45,338 nt of DNA. Source: an uncultured Oscillospiraceae bacterium. Lineage in GTDB: Bacteria; Bacillota; Clostridia; Oscillospirales; Acutalibacteraceae. Made by a program: the position numbers and the translations under genes. Each line of letters opens with the position of its first letter. Position 1 is the stretch's first letter. The DNA lies in contig URNF01000005.1 of the NCBI GenBank assembly GCA_900549155.1, forward strand, positions 1 through 45,338, in the 5' to 3' direction. Under the pieces are notes generated by a model. That model searched no databases, was not told where the DNA came from, and saw only the letters and a program-made list of their open reading frames with translations. Below, piece by piece: positions 7,734 through 17,986 of this stretch.

Positions 7734-10700
7734 TTGAATAAAACCTTAAAAAGGTTGATTGCGGCTGTTTGCGGGACAGTCATTGCCGCCACGGCGACCT
7801 TTTCGGTTTCGGCCGCCACGCTGAAAACGGATTGGCCGGGTGTGAAGATTCCAATCCCGAAGAATTACACCTGGTCTGCACTCGGAGAAGTGACCGGCAC
7901 CGAAAAGGGCACAAACTATTTTGTGATCCATACCGATACCACCGACGGCGCACACGCGGAATCACTGTATGTCTCTTTCCCGAAGGAGGGCGGCTTCCGC
8001 ATTCAGTCTCTGCATGAATTGCAGAAACAAAACGGTGCTGTCATGCCGGAGGTCAGCAATGTCGGTCTCTTTGAGCCGTCTGCGCTGCAGCGGATTACCT
8101 ATATCACTGACGGCAATGCCGTGGGCATGAAGGGCACCGACGGCACGGTAGTCAAATATACGCAGAGCGACACAGGCTTTGCGCTCACGGTCTATAAGGC
8201 AAACAGTGACAAGATCGTGTCCCTGTCGAACAAGCAGTTCTCCTTTGCGTATAACCGCAGGGGCGAGGTCGTGCGTTCGATGGTGGAGTTCCCGCTGGCG
8301 GACAAGGAAGCCATCTATGGCGGCGGTGAGCGATATAACGGTGCCAATCAGGTAGGCAAAACCATCTCGCTGACAAACCTGGATTGCTGGTCACTGCCCG
8401 AGTATTCCTATAATAATGTACCGCTGTTCCACAGCAACCGCGGCTATTCCGTCTGGTTCAACATGACCTATGTCGGTGAAGCGGATATCGGCGAAACGAA
8501 CCGCCACAAGTATTCCGTCAAGTTTGACGGTTCGAAGCTCGATCTGTATCTGTGGCAGGGTATGCCGCTCGACAACCTGAAAAAGTACACTGCGCTGACG
8601 GGCACCTCGGGCGTGTCGGAAACATGGACCTATGGTTTCTGGACGGGAGCACAGAACGAGGCGTTTGAAAAGACCGGCCTTGCCAATACCTACGCTAACA
8701 TCATGGCGCTGATTAACGGGTATAAAGAACACTATAACTTTTATCCTGACGCCTGCTATGCAGAGGGCGCCGCCGCCCGCAATGCGCAGGTGACGAGCTT
8801 TTTGCGGCGCAACAATGTCAAGACGCTCGGCTGGTTCTCTCCCGACCTTTGGAAGGATCTCGGACTCGGCACGATCTACGACATTTTGCCGACACACAGC
8901 GAATTGCCGGCGTTTGATGCCGGCGGCAATCTGATCGACCCCGGACAACCGTTCGGCTATGATACTACATTTTTCAAGAAATACGGCAAATACCGTATCA
9001 CCAGCAAAAGCTATGTAGATTTCTCCAATCCCTCGTCTGTTGAACTCATTACCGCCGCGTGGCAGCAGTATTGGGACTGGGGTATTGCCGGTTCGATGGT
9101 CGATTTCGGCGAATGGTACCCGTTCTCCATGACATACTTCAACGGTCTCACCGGTGACGAGATGCACAATCTGATGTCGTATTACTACGCCAAGGCAAGC
9201 AATGAGGCGTGGCAGGCGGGACGGGGCAATGACTATGTGCTGTTCCAGCGCTCGGGCTGCGCGGGCAGTCAGTATTATTCCGGCAACTTCCTCGGCGACA
9301 ATGTCAGTGAATATGTCGGTGAGGACGGCAACGGCTACAACGCCGTTATCAGCGCGCTGATCTCCATGGGTGCCAGCGGCTTTAACCTGTACGGCGCAGA
9401 TCTCGGCGGTCTCGGCGGCACGCCTTCCAATGATCTTTGGAACCGCTGGGTGTCCTTGTCGCTTTTCTCGCCGTATATGCGGCAACACGGATCTGTGATC
9501 CATCAGCCGTGGAACTACGGTATGCTGGCGACGCAGCACTTCGGCAATGTTTACTATCTGCGCAAGAATTTGGTGCCCACGATCGAAAGCGCCGCCATCA
9601 AGGCGGAAAAGACTGCCGATCCGATCATCAAGGGCATGATGGTGGCATACCCCTACCAGCTTTCGCTGGCGAAGGTGGAGAACCAGTATCTGTTCTGCGA
9701 TGACTTCCTGGTTTGCCCTGTCACGACGGAGAATGTCTATTATCAGACGGTCAGCCTGCCGAAGGGCTCTACCTGGTACGAGCTGTATACCTACAAGGGG
9801 TATGACGGCGGTCAGACCTTTAATGCGGAAGCGCCGACCTCCGATTTCCCGGTGTATGTCAAGGGCGGCGCCGTCAAGGCGATCGACCTGCCCGAAAGCT
9901 TGAAGCTGGGTGCGGAGATGCACGACGACAGCGAGGACGAATTCACCAATCTGCCCGCGCTGCTGATCACCCCGCCCGACAAGGATAACACCGTGGTGAT
10001 CTATGATAAGCAAGGTGCGTCCACGGATTATCATACCTATAACGCCAAAGAGGAAACCTATGTGAACGCCAAGACCTCCGACACCGTTTTCACGGTGACG
10101 AACACGGACGGTTCTGACCGCAGCATTATCCTCGCACTCGGCGTCACCGCTGCGGGCATTGAGGTCGACGGCAAAGCCCTCACCCGCCTGTACGATATGC
10201 CGAACTATCAGGCAAAGCAGTACGGCTACTACATCGACGAAGACGGTCTCACCACGATCTATGCGCCTGCCGGTTGGAAGACGCTGACCGTGAAGAAAGG
10301 CACCATTAAATCTTCTGCCGTCAAGCTCGCCGGTGTGGGCAGCGATGCGGCAAAGATGGCGGCGATGTTCGACGGCAATGTGACGACTTCCTTTGAGCTG
10401 CCGCGTTCCACGGGTGAATACACGACGGTGGAGCTGGCAAGCAAGACGAAGATCGACCGTGTGAAGATCGACTGGACGGTGGGCTTCAGCAACAGCTATG
10501 ACATCGAGTATTCCGCCGACGGTGAAAACTGGACGGTCATTCTGCCGCAGACAGATGCGGAGCATACCGTTGTTGACGGCGGCGGCTCGCGCGACGAAGT
10601 TCGTTTTGACGCCGTTGAAGCGAAATACCTGCGCATCCGCACGGTACAGCGCGGCGACGCCGGCATGCCGGCGATCCACAACATGGCTGTTTATGCTCAA

Positions 10701-11060
10701 ACCGCAAAGCCGGTTGTCAATCCCTCGACGGATGATCCCGGCAACAACGGCAAGTGGGACGACTTCGACGATAACGACTATGACGACGATGTGGATTGGG
10801 GCGACGACGTTATCGATGATCCGACGAACCCCGAAAATCCCGACAATTCCGGCGAACCCGACACCGTCGAGGTCATCAAGAGACGCAAACGCACGGTGAT
10901 CGGCGGCACAACGCTGACTGCGTGGGCGATCGCCCTCATCGTTGCCGGCGGGGTGCTGGTTCTCTGCGGCATTGCACTCGTGATCATTCTGATCGTCAGG
11001 AAAAGAAAAAGAAACAAGCTATTAGACCAAGAAGAAGCGGAGCCGCCTGCTGCAGAGTGA
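7734..11060 (+). CDS. Secreted, membrane-tethered GH31 glycosidase with F5/8-type carbohydrate-binding domain
   Basis: 1108 residues. The start is TTG at 7734, behind GGGGGCG; it gives a complete signal peptide (RLIAAVCGTVIAATATFSVS). GH31 N-terminal sandwich at about 30-290, then the barrel. The nucleophile is Asp457 in GSMVDFGEWYP and the acid/base is probably Asp522 in SGNFLGDNVSEY. The DFGEW form is that of GH31 enzymes related to alpha-xylosidase and sulfoquinovosidase rather than the WMDWQ form at 33508. An F5/8 type C (discoidin-like) domain follows at about 860-985, then an Asp-rich hinge (about 995-1040), one transmembrane helix (about 1060-1088) and a basic tail. The enzyme should stand on the cell surface and remove terminal alpha-linked sugars before import. 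Exact substrate unresolved. Confidence 0.88.
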   Translation: MNKTLKRLIAAVCGTVIAATATFSVSAATLKTDWPGVKIPIPKNYTWSALGEVTGTEKGTNYFVIHTDTTDGAHAESLYVSFPKEGGFRIQSLHELQKQNGAVMPEVSNVGLFEPSALQRITYITDGNAVGMKGTDGTVVKYTQSDTGFALTVYKANSDKIVSLSNKQFSFAYNRRGEVVRSMVEFPLADKEAIYGGGERYNGANQVGKTISLTNLDCWSLPEYSYNNVPLFHSNRGYSVWFNMTYVGEADIGETNRHKYSVKFDGSKLDLYLWQGMPLDNLKKYTALTGTSGVSETWTYGFWTGAQNEAFEKTGLANTYANIMALINGYKEHYNFYPDACYAEGAAARNAQVTSFLRRNNVKTLGWFSPDLWKDLGLGTIYDILPTHSELPAFDAGGNLIDPGQPFGYDTTFFKKYGKYRITSKSYVDFSNPSSVELITAAWQQYWDWGIAGSMVDFGEWYPFSMTYFNGLTGDEMHNLMSYYYAKASNEAWQAGRGNDYVLFQRSGCAGSQYYSGNFLGDNVSEYVGEDGNGYNAVISALISMGASGFNLYGADLGGLGGTPSNDLWNRWVSLSLFSPYMRQHGSVIHQPWNYGMLATQHFGNVYYLRKNLVPTIESAAIKAEKTADPIIKGMMVAYPYQLSLAKVENQYLFCDDFLVCPVTTENVYYQTVSLPKGSTWYELYTYKGYDGGQTFNAEAPTSDFPVYVKGGAVKAIDLPESLKLGAEMHDDSEDEFTNLPALLITPPDKDNTVVIYDKQGASTDYHTYNAKEETYVNAKTSDTVFTVTNTDGSDRSIILALGVTAAGIEVDGKALTRLYDMPNYQAKQYGYYIDEDGLTTIYAPAGWKTLTVKKGTIKSSAVKLAGVGSDAAKMAAMFDGNVTTSFELPRSTGEYTTVELASKTKIDRVKIDWTVGFSNSYDIEYSADGENWTVILPQTDAEHTVVDGGGSRDEVRFDAVEAKYLRIRTVQRGDAGMPAIHNMAVYAQTAKPVVNPSTDDPGNNGKWDDFDDNDYDDDVDWGDDVIDDPTNPENPDNSGEPDTVEVIKRRKRTVIGGTTLTAWAIALIVAGGVLVLCGIALVIILIVRKRKRNKLLDQEEAEPPAAE

Positions 11061-11132
11061 TCTGCAGCGGCGCTCAAACGGTCGATACCGCGCGCTGCAG
11101 AAGCTCTCTCAGTGCCAGTAGGAGGTAGAGAT

Positions 11133-14066
11133 ATGAAAAAGGCAAAAAGAATACTTTCCATGTTACTGGTGCTGTCGATGGCACTTTGCACAGCGGCATC
11201 TTATCCCGTCGCAGCAGCGACGGACAAAACGACCGGAGCCGTTGCGGCTTCCGGTGATTCATCAGATACCTCTCTCTCTCTTGCCTCGTGGGTCAGCGCG
11301 TCGTCGTTTGACGGCGCGCTGGCCCCGACGCACAATACCGTAACGGTGGACGGCAAGGCTGTGACACTTGACGGCGGCATTGATCTTGCGGCGAAGAAAC
11401 CGCTTTCCTTCGATGTGCAGGTCGCCGCGGCGGGTACATATAAGGTCGGTGTGATGTATCAGTCGCTTGACGCGCTGTACACCGATCTGCTTTTCAACTA
11501 TTCCTGCGGGAATGTGAGCGGCATTGCTGCGCTGCCCGTTTTGTGGGCGGATGCCAACACCGTGTATGCCACCGATCGGCTCGGCAACGAGCTGATCCCG
11601 GATCAAAAGGCGATCGATGCCCCGTACCGCGACTTTTTGCAGGATTACGGCGACACCGATAACAGTGCGCTGACGCTGACCCTCGATGCGGGGGTGCATC
11701 ACGTCACCCTGACCTCGCAGGCACAGGCGGTGAAGATCACGCAGATCTGCCTTGTGCCGATGCAGGATGCGGTGAGCTATGCGGAATATGCACAGGCGCA
11801 TGCGGATGCTGCACCGTATGATAAAATGCTCACCTTTGAGGCGGAGCGCTACAGCATCAAATCCGACTCCTTCATTCGCGCCACCTCGAAAAAGATCGCG
11901 GCGCTGACCCCCTATGACACCTATCACAAGCTGCTCAACGTGCTGGACGAAAGCTCTTGGAGCAGCACAGGGCAAAAAATTCTGTGGGAATTTTCCGTCC
12001 CGCAGGACGGGTTATATACCATCGGCGTGCGGTATCTCCAAAATTCCGACGCCGACAAACCGGTCTATCGCAAAATTGAGATCGACGGCGCTGTGCCGTT
12101 TGCCGAATGGGAAGCGCTGGCTTTCACCGGCACTAAGACCGGAAAATTTGTAAACACGACATTAAACGCGGGCGATACGCCTGCGCAGATATATTTGACC
12201 GCCGGATCCCACACGATCGCTATGACGGCGACGATGGGACCGATGAAGGCGGTTTATTCCGAGATCGTAGCACTGATGGACGACATCAACGCGCTCGGTA
12301 TGGATATTCAGAAGATCACGGCAGGTCAGACGGACACAAACCGCACCTGGAACATGGAATACTATCTGCCGAATGCGGTGGGGGATCTGACCGATTTTGC
12401 AGACCGCATCGAAAAGATCTATGAGGAACTGGGGACGATCGGCGGCAAAAAAGCAAGCTATGCAGATAGCCTGAAGTATGCTGCAGAACGGCTGCGTAGT
12501 CTGGCGGAAACCCCGAATCAGATCCCGAACAAAACGGACCTCATCAACCAGGGCGACAATTCCGCCACCAAATATCTCGGCAACGCGCTCGAAAAGCTGA
12601 TCAGCACGCCGCTCGGCTTTGATGCGTTCTTTGTCGGCGACACAAGCGATATGCCGTCGGCGCAGCCGTCATTCTTCAAAACGATCAGCGAATGGTTCAA
12701 GGCGTTTTTCTGGTCATTCACGGCGGATGCCTCGGCGGGCGACCACGCCGCCTCGACCGACAACGGAAAAGAACTGAAGGTTTGGGTCAACCGCTCCGTG
12801 CAGTATGTGCAGGCGCTGCAGCAGCTGGTGGATGCGGACTATAACGCCAAATACGGCACAAACATCCAGCTTTCCATCATGCCCAGCGAGCAGAAGCTGA
12901 TTCTTTCGAACGCCACGGGGGACAACCCGGATGTGGTGCTCGGCGCGGGACTTTCCACGCCGTTTAACCTCGCCATCCGCGGGGCTGCAAAAAACCTCTT
13001 GGAATATGACGATTTCCTCTCATTCTATGCCGACAGCTACAGTTTGCAGTCGCTCGTGCCCGGTGTGCTCGGCGACGGGGTATACGGTGCGGCGGAATCG
13101 CAGGATTTCTATGTGCTGTTCTATCGCAAGGACATTCTCAACATGCTCGGTCTTTCCGTACCGGACACCTGGGATGATGTCAAGACCATGATGCCGGAGC
13201 TTTTGCGCTATGGCATGAACTTCAACCTGCCGCTGTCGAGCGGCGCAGGCTATAAGGGCTTCGGCATGACCAGCCCGTTTATCTATCAAAACGGCGCTTC
13301 CTATGTGTCGGATGACGGCACAGTCTCTGCATTTGACAGCGACGCTTTCATTAAGGCGATGAAGGAAATGACGACGCTGTACAGAATTTACGGCATGTCG
13401 ACTTCCATTCCGAGCTTCTATAACAGCTTCCGCAGCGGAGAAGTGCCGATCGGCATTTCGACATTCTCCACCTATATGCAGCTGCAGGTTGCTGCACCGG
13501 AGCTTGCCGACAAATGGGGCATTGCCCTGACGCCCGGCACAAAGCAGGCGGACGGCTCGGTCGTGCGGTATCAGCCGGCGACGGCAAACACCTGCATGAT
13601 CATGCAAAACACCGAAAAGAGCGAGGAAGCATGGCGGTTCCTCAAATGGTGGCTCAGCACCGACATTCAGACCCGCTATGCCTATCTGCTGCAAAGCCGC
13701 TACGGCTCGGAATACCGATGGAATTCCGCCAACCTGAAGGCGTTTGCGCAGATGCCGTATTCCACCGAGGATCGGGAAACCATCCTGACCCAGTGGAAGG
13801 ATCAGCGCGAGACCGTCAACCATCCCGCTAACTACATGATCGAGCGCGAAAGCAGCGATGTCTGGAACGGCGTGGTCGTTGACAGCGAGGCGCTGATCGA
13901 GGAGATCGACCGTGCCACCACGCTGACAAACCGCGAGATTCGCCGCAAGCTGGTCGAGTTCGGCTTCTGCGACAAGGACGGCAACGTCATCAAGGAATAT
14001 TCCATGAAGGCATATGAGATGCTTGTGAACAAGCTGAATGAAACACAAAAAGGGGACGCGAAATGA
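11133..14066 (+). CDS. Very large extracellular solute-binding protein with N-terminal carbohydrate-binding-like domains
   Basis: 977 residues from the ATG at 11133, chosen over an upstream GTG at 11112 because AGGAGGT lies at 11119-11125 and a signal peptide follows at once (ILSMLLVLSMALCTAASYPV). Residues about 50-230 and 235-390 look like two beta-sandwich, carbohydrate-binding-like domains (VAAAGTYKVGVMYQS; VPQDGLYTIGVRYLQN). A helical linker follows, then a SBP_bac_1-type domain at about 540-930 (NPDVVLGAGLSTPFNLAIRG; YRKDILNMLGLSVPDTWDDV). No true lipobox, so it may be released or held by the Yip1/DUF5696 partners (inference). It overlaps the first permease gene by 4 bp and is the natural partner of pair 14063/15024. 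Confidence 0.85.
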   Translation: MKKAKRILSMLLVLSMALCTAASYPVAAATDKTTGAVAASGDSSDTSLSLASWVSASSFDGALAPTHNTVTVDGKAVTLDGGIDLAAKKPLSFDVQVAAAGTYKVGVMYQSLDALYTDLLFNYSCGNVSGIAALPVLWADANTVYATDRLGNELIPDQKAIDAPYRDFLQDYGDTDNSALTLTLDAGVHHVTLTSQAQAVKITQICLVPMQDAVSYAEYAQAHADAAPYDKMLTFEAERYSIKSDSFIRATSKKIAALTPYDTYHKLLNVLDESSWSSTGQKILWEFSVPQDGLYTIGVRYLQNSDADKPVYRKIEIDGAVPFAEWEALAFTGTKTGKFVNTTLNAGDTPAQIYLTAGSHTIAMTATMGPMKAVYSEIVALMDDINALGMDIQKITAGQTDTNRTWNMEYYLPNAVGDLTDFADRIEKIYEELGTIGGKKASYADSLKYAAERLRSLAETPNQIPNKTDLINQGDNSATKYLGNALEKLISTPLGFDAFFVGDTSDMPSAQPSFFKTISEWFKAFFWSFTADASAGDHAASTDNGKELKVWVNRSVQYVQALQQLVDADYNAKYGTNIQLSIMPSEQKLILSNATGDNPDVVLGAGLSTPFNLAIRGAAKNLLEYDDFLSFYADSYSLQSLVPGVLGDGVYGAAESQDFYVLFYRKDILNMLGLSVPDTWDDVKTMMPELLRYGMNFNLPLSSGAGYKGFGMTSPFIYQNGASYVSDDGTVSAFDSDAFIKAMKEMTTLYRIYGMSTSIPSFYNSFRSGEVPIGISTFSTYMQLQVAAPELADKWGIALTPGTKQADGSVVRYQPATANTCMIMQNTEKSEEAWRFLKWWLSTDIQTRYAYLLQSRYGSEYRWNSANLKAFAQMPYSTEDRETILTQWKDQRETVNHPANYMIERESSDVWNGVVVDSEALIEEIDRATTLTNREIRRKLVEFGFCDKDGNVIKEYSMKAYEMLVNKLNETQKGDAK

Positions 14067-15010
14067 AAAAACGGAATTTCTTGAAAAAGCAAGCGTCTCC
14101 GGGACGAGGGATAAAGAGCGGCAACTTCTTCACGCGACACGCGACGCCGATTTTGCTCGCTCCTTATGCGCTGTTGTTCATCATTTTCATTGTGGTGCCC
14201 ACTATATCGGCAATGGGGTTGTCCTTTACCTATTATAACACCATCCAAACGCCGAAGTTTACCGGCTTTGACAACTTCATCGATCTGTTCACGAACGATG
14301 AGGTGTTCATGCAGCACATCCTGCCGAACACCGTTGTCTATGCCATCTGTGTGGGCATCGGCGGCTATGTGCTGGCGTTTTTGCTGGCGTGGGGTCTGTC
14401 GCAGATCACAAAAGGTCCGCGCACGATACTGGCACTGATCATCTACTCGCCGTCCATGACGGGCAGTGTGCTTCTGAGCACGGTGTGGGGCGTCATTTTT
14501 AACGGCAGTGAGAGCGGCTATCTCAACTACATACTGATGAAGTTCGGCATCATCGACACACCCGTTGTGTGGCTGTCCTCGGAAAAGCACCTTCTGTGGA
14601 TCGTTATTCTGGTGACGCTGTGGAGCAGCATGGGCATTGGATTTTTGTCGATGCTGTCCGGCATCCTCAATGTCAACGAGGAGCTGTATGAGGCGGCTTA
14701 TATCGACGGCGTGAAAAACCGTTTCCAGGAGATCATGTATATCACGATCCCGTCCGCCAAGCCGCAGATGCTGTTCGGCGCCGTGATGGCGATCGTGAAC
14801 ACCTTCCAGAGTTCCGGCATTGGTACGGTGCTGTCCGGCTCCAACCCGACGCCCGGCTATTCGGCGTCTCTCATCGTGTCGCATATTGAGGACTACGGAT
14901 TTTTGCGCTATGAGATGGGCTATGCGGCCTCCGTTTCGGTCGTGCTGCTGTTCGGCATATATCTGATGTCCAGAGGCGTCAACCGCGTCCTCGGCAGCCG
15001 TGATGAATAA
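14063..15010 (+). CDS. Sugar ABC transporter permease (MalF/UgpA-like), pair 1
   Basis: 315 residues; the ATG overlaps the previous stop codon (ATGA), indicating translational coupling. Six predicted membrane segments, the first being ILLAPYALLFIIFIVVPTIS. The cytoplasmic EAA loop that docks the ATPase is present as YEAAYIDGVKNRFQEIMYIT followed by IPSAKP. This is the MalF-type half of a heterodimeric CUT1 sugar channel with the next gene. No ATPase gene is nearby, so a shared MsmX-like ATPase encoded elsewhere is expected (family knowledge). Confidence 0.93.
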   Translation: MKKRNFLKKQASPGRGIKSGNFFTRHATPILLAPYALLFIIFIVVPTISAMGLSFTYYNTIQTPKFTGFDNFIDLFTNDEVFMQHILPNTVVYAICVGIGGYVLAFLLAWGLSQITKGPRTILALIIYSPSMTGSVLLSTVWGVIFNGSESGYLNYILMKFGIIDTPVVWLSSEKHLLWIVILVTLWSSMGIGFLSMLSGILNVNEELYEAAYIDGVKNRFQEIMYITIPSAKPQMLFGAVMAIVNTFQSSGIGTVLSGSNPTPGYSASLIVSHIEDYGFLRYEMGYAASVSVVLLFGIYLMSRGVNRVLGSRDE

Positions 15011-15023
15011 GGGGGCGAAGAGG

Positions 15024-15902
15024 TTGAAAAGAAAGAACCGTTTGAGAACCAACGGGATGAACCCGCAGCATTTTTCGCTCGGTCAGATCAAGATCTACCT
15101 TTTTCTTCTGCCGATCTGCGTGGTGATGGCGCTGCCGATCATCTTCATTTTCGTGAACGCCTTAAAACCGCTTGACGAGCTGTTTGCCTACCCGCCGCGC
15201 TTTTATGTCCGCAATCCCACCTTGAACAACTTTGCGACTCTGTTTTCTCTCTCGTCCACCAGCAACACCCCTGCCGGTCGCTATCTGTTCAACAGCATCC
15301 TCGCTTCTTTGCTGACGGTACTGTTCACGCTGATCATCGGCACGAGCGCGGGATATGTGCTCTCCAAAAAGCACTTCCGCACCCGCAACGCGCTGCTGGA
15401 GATCAACAATCTGGCGCTGATGTTCTGTTCTGTGGCGGTGGCGATCCCGCGCTATTTCGTGATTGCCAAGCTGGGGCTTTTGGACACCTTCTGGGCAAAC
15501 GTGGTGCCGCTTTTGGCAACGCCGGTCGGCGTGTTTCTGATCAAGCAGTTCATCGACGGTCTGCCGGATGCCCTCATCGAGGCGGCATATATCGACGGCG
15601 CCAATGATTATCAGATCCTTTTCAAGATCGTCATGCCGCTCATCAAACCGGCGCTGGCGACGCTGACGATCATGACCTTCCAGGCGTCCTGGGGCGCGAC
15701 TGAGGCGTCGACGCTGCTCATCAACAATGAAAACTATAAAAACTTCGCTTTTTATCTGTCCACCCTGAGTGCCAACGGCACGGTTTCCGGACAGGGCGTT
15801 GCGGCGGCGGCATCTCTGATCATGTTCCTGCCGAACCTTATCATCTTCATTTTCATGCAGTCCAAGGTCATGAGCACAATGGCACATTCCGGTATCAAGT
15901 AA
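15024..15902 (+). CDS. Carbohydrate ABC transporter permease (MalG/UgpE-like), pair 1
   Basis: 292 residues if started at TTG 15024, which follows GGGGGCG just as the TTG of the GH31 gene does. A GTG at 15000 or ATG at 15003 inside the previous gene is possible but has a weaker site. Six membrane segments begin with IYLFLLPICVVMALPIIFIF. The EAA loop is present as IEAAYIDGANDYQILFKIV then MPLIKP. It forms the channel with the product of 14063. The following gene begins 14 bp after its stop codon, so both belong to one transcript. Confidence 0.92.
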   Translation: MKRKNRLRTNGMNPQHFSLGQIKIYLFLLPICVVMALPIIFIFVNALKPLDELFAYPPRFYVRNPTLNNFATLFSLSSTSNTPAGRYLFNSILASLLTVLFTLIIGTSAGYVLSKKHFRTRNALLEINNLALMFCSVAVAIPRYFVIAKLGLLDTFWANVVPLLATPVGVFLIKQFIDGLPDALIEAAYIDGANDYQILFKIVMPLIKPALATLTIMTFQASWGATEASTLLINNENYKNFAFYLSTLSANGTVSGQGVAAAASLIMFLPNLIIFIFMQSKVMSTMAHSGIK

Positions 15903-15916
15903 AGGAGCTGACAAAA

Positions 15917-17986
15917 GTGCGAAAACCGATCGCAATTCTGGTTCTGCTCGCTGTGCTTGTCAGCTGTTGCTGCCTCACGGTATCGGCGGGCGAGAATACG
16001 ACCTATACCTATACGCTTTCCTCGGGCAAGACATGGATCAAAACCCAGGATGCCTATTTGCCCGGCAATATCTATCTCAAAAACAAAGGCTTGTCCCAGC
16101 CGGCGGATATTTTCATCCACGGCGACGACATGTATGTTGCCGATGCAGGCAACGCGCGGATCTTCATTTATTCCATCAAAACGGGCGAGAGCCGCGAGAT
16201 AAAGGACGATGCCATGGTCACGCCGTGCGGTCTGTTTGTGACCGCTGCGGGAGATATCTATGTTGCCGACAGCGGTGCGCCGGCGGTGTTCGTTTTCACC
16301 GCAGCGGGCGAGCGCAAAATGACGATCGAGCGCCCGCAAAGCAAGCTGTTCAGCGAACTGAGCGACTTCACGCCGAAGGGTGTGGCGGTCACCACCAACG
16401 GCAACATTTATGTTTGCAGCGAAAATGCCTATGAGGGGCTCATGCAGTTTGGTCCCGACGGAGAGTTTGAGGGCTATTTCGGCGCGAACCGCAAGCATCT
16501 GACGGCGGCGGAGGTCCTTTCGGATTTATTGCTCACGGACAAGATGAAGCAAAATGAGCTGATGCGCCGTCCCCGCACCATTCAAAATCTCGACATAAGT
16601 GCGGAAAACCTCATTTACACCGTCACCCAAACGAACGAATACGATGCCGAGACGCAGACCCATCTCACAAAGCAGGAAAACTGCCTGAAGGAATATAACC
16701 TTGCGGGCGTCAACATCCTGTCGCCGAGCACCTTCATGCAGGACGCCTGGAATTTTGTGGATGCGGCTGCCGGGCCGAACGGCACGGTATTCGCCCTGAC
16801 GAATACCGGTCTTGTCTATGAATATGACAGCAACGGCGACCTGATTTTTTCCTTCGGCGGCCGTGCGGTGTCCAGCGAGCGCAACGGTCTTTTCACCTAT
16901 GCGACGGCGATCGACACGGACGATAACGGTTTTATCTATGTACTTGATCGCGAAAAGGCGTTTGTCGAGGTGTTTTATCCCACCGACTTCGCCATGATGA
17001 CGCATCAGGCGATCTTCGATCTCGAAAACGGCAACTATGCCTCCGGCGAAAAATCCTGGGGCGCGGTGCTGTCGCTCAACGGCATGTTCTATCTCGCCCG
17101 CATGGGCTACGGCAAGGCGATGCTGCATCAGGGCCGTTATGCCGAGGCGATGGAGCAATTCAAACTGGCGGGCGACCGCGCGTATTATTCCGATGCCTTT
17201 TGGCAGCAGCGGGATGCGTGGCTCAGCAACAATATGATCTGGTTTGTGGTGCTGCTGTTTGCGCTGATGATCGTCGCTGTGGTTCTCGCGTTTTTGCGGC
17301 GCGGCAAGCCCCGCAGGGTCGAATCGTACATAAAGCCCATCCCCAAAACACCGGGCAAGCGTTTTTGGCATGACATCACCTATTTCGGCTATATGCTGCG
17401 CCATCCCGTGGACGGGTATTACTACCTGAAACGCGGGGAAGCGGGTTCCATGCTGTCGGCAACGGTGATGTATCTGCTGATATTCATTGTGTATGTGGCG
17501 GATACCATGGGGCGCGGCTTCATTTTCAGCTTTTCCGACGGCAACGCCACCGGCATTGCCATGATGGGCTCGGCATTCTTCCTTTTGTGCGGGCTGTTTG
17601 TCATCGGCAACTATCTGGTTGCGTCGATCAATGAAGGCGAGGGCTCGCTCAAAAACATCTATATGATGCTGCCGTATGCACTGTCGCCGTATTTGGTGAT
17701 CACACCCTTTGTGGTGTTTGCCTCGTATATTCTGACACAGAACGAAGCCTTCATTCTGTACTTTGCCTGGCTTGTTGCATTGGTTTGGTCGGTTGTGCTG
17801 ATCTTCATCGGCGTGCGCGAGAATCATGCCTACACCTTTATGGAAACACTCAAAAATATTCTGCTGACGCTGTTCTTCATCGTGATCGCTTTGATCCTGA
17901 TGGCGGTGATGTACCTGCTTTGGTCGCAGGTGTTCGCCTATTTCCGGGATACTGTAATGGAGGTGCTCTATCGTGCGCAGTACTAA
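15917..17986 (+). CDS. NHL-propeller / Yip1-domain membrane protein
   Basis: 689 residues; GTG start behind AAAGGAG. Signal peptide (IAILVLLAVLVSCCCLTVSA), then an extracellular NHL-like beta-propeller at about 40-330 (GDDMYVADAGNARIFIYSI; GDIYVADSGAPAVFVF; DNGFIYVLDREKAFVEVF). A TPR-like helical piece follows at about 375-430 (GYGKAMLHQGRYAEAMEQF), then a transmembrane helix near 438-460. The C-terminal Yip1-type domain (about 490-685) has five hydrophobic segments. Genes of this kind recur next to DUF5696 and sugar permease genes in Clostridia and Paenibacillaceae (family knowledge, from memory); no biochemical role is known to me. Position between permeases suggests a membrane scaffold or sensor for the importer (inference). 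Confidence 0.8.
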   Translation: MRKPIAILVLLAVLVSCCCLTVSAGENTTYTYTLSSGKTWIKTQDAYLPGNIYLKNKGLSQPADIFIHGDDMYVADAGNARIFIYSIKTGESREIKDDAMVTPCGLFVTAAGDIYVADSGAPAVFVFTAAGERKMTIERPQSKLFSELSDFTPKGVAVTTNGNIYVCSENAYEGLMQFGPDGEFEGYFGANRKHLTAAEVLSDLLLTDKMKQNELMRRPRTIQNLDISAENLIYTVTQTNEYDAETQTHLTKQENCLKEYNLAGVNILSPSTFMQDAWNFVDAAAGPNGTVFALTNTGLVYEYDSNGDLIFSFGGRAVSSERNGLFTYATAIDTDDNGFIYVLDREKAFVEVFYPTDFAMMTHQAIFDLENGNYASGEKSWGAVLSLNGMFYLARMGYGKAMLHQGRYAEAMEQFKLAGDRAYYSDAFWQQRDAWLSNNMIWFVVLLFALMIVAVVLAFLRRGKPRRVESYIKPIPKTPGKRFWHDITYFGYMLRHPVDGYYYLKRGEAGSMLSATVMYLLIFIVYVADTMGRGFIFSFSDGNATGIAMMGSAFFLLCGLFVIGNYLVASINEGEGSLKNIYMMLPYALSPYLVITPFVVFASYILTQNEAFILYFAWLVALVWSVVLIFIGVRENHAYTFMETLKNILLTLFFIVIALILMAVMYLLWSQVFAYFRDTVMEVLYRAQY

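Noticed and set aside
8391..10700. Minus-strand open frame of 769 codons opposite the surface GH31 gene
   Set aside because: It lies wholly antisense to a gene with clear homology, is low in family-like motifs and rich in Arg/His/Val as expected for the complement of GC-rich coding DNA, and has no ribosome site.
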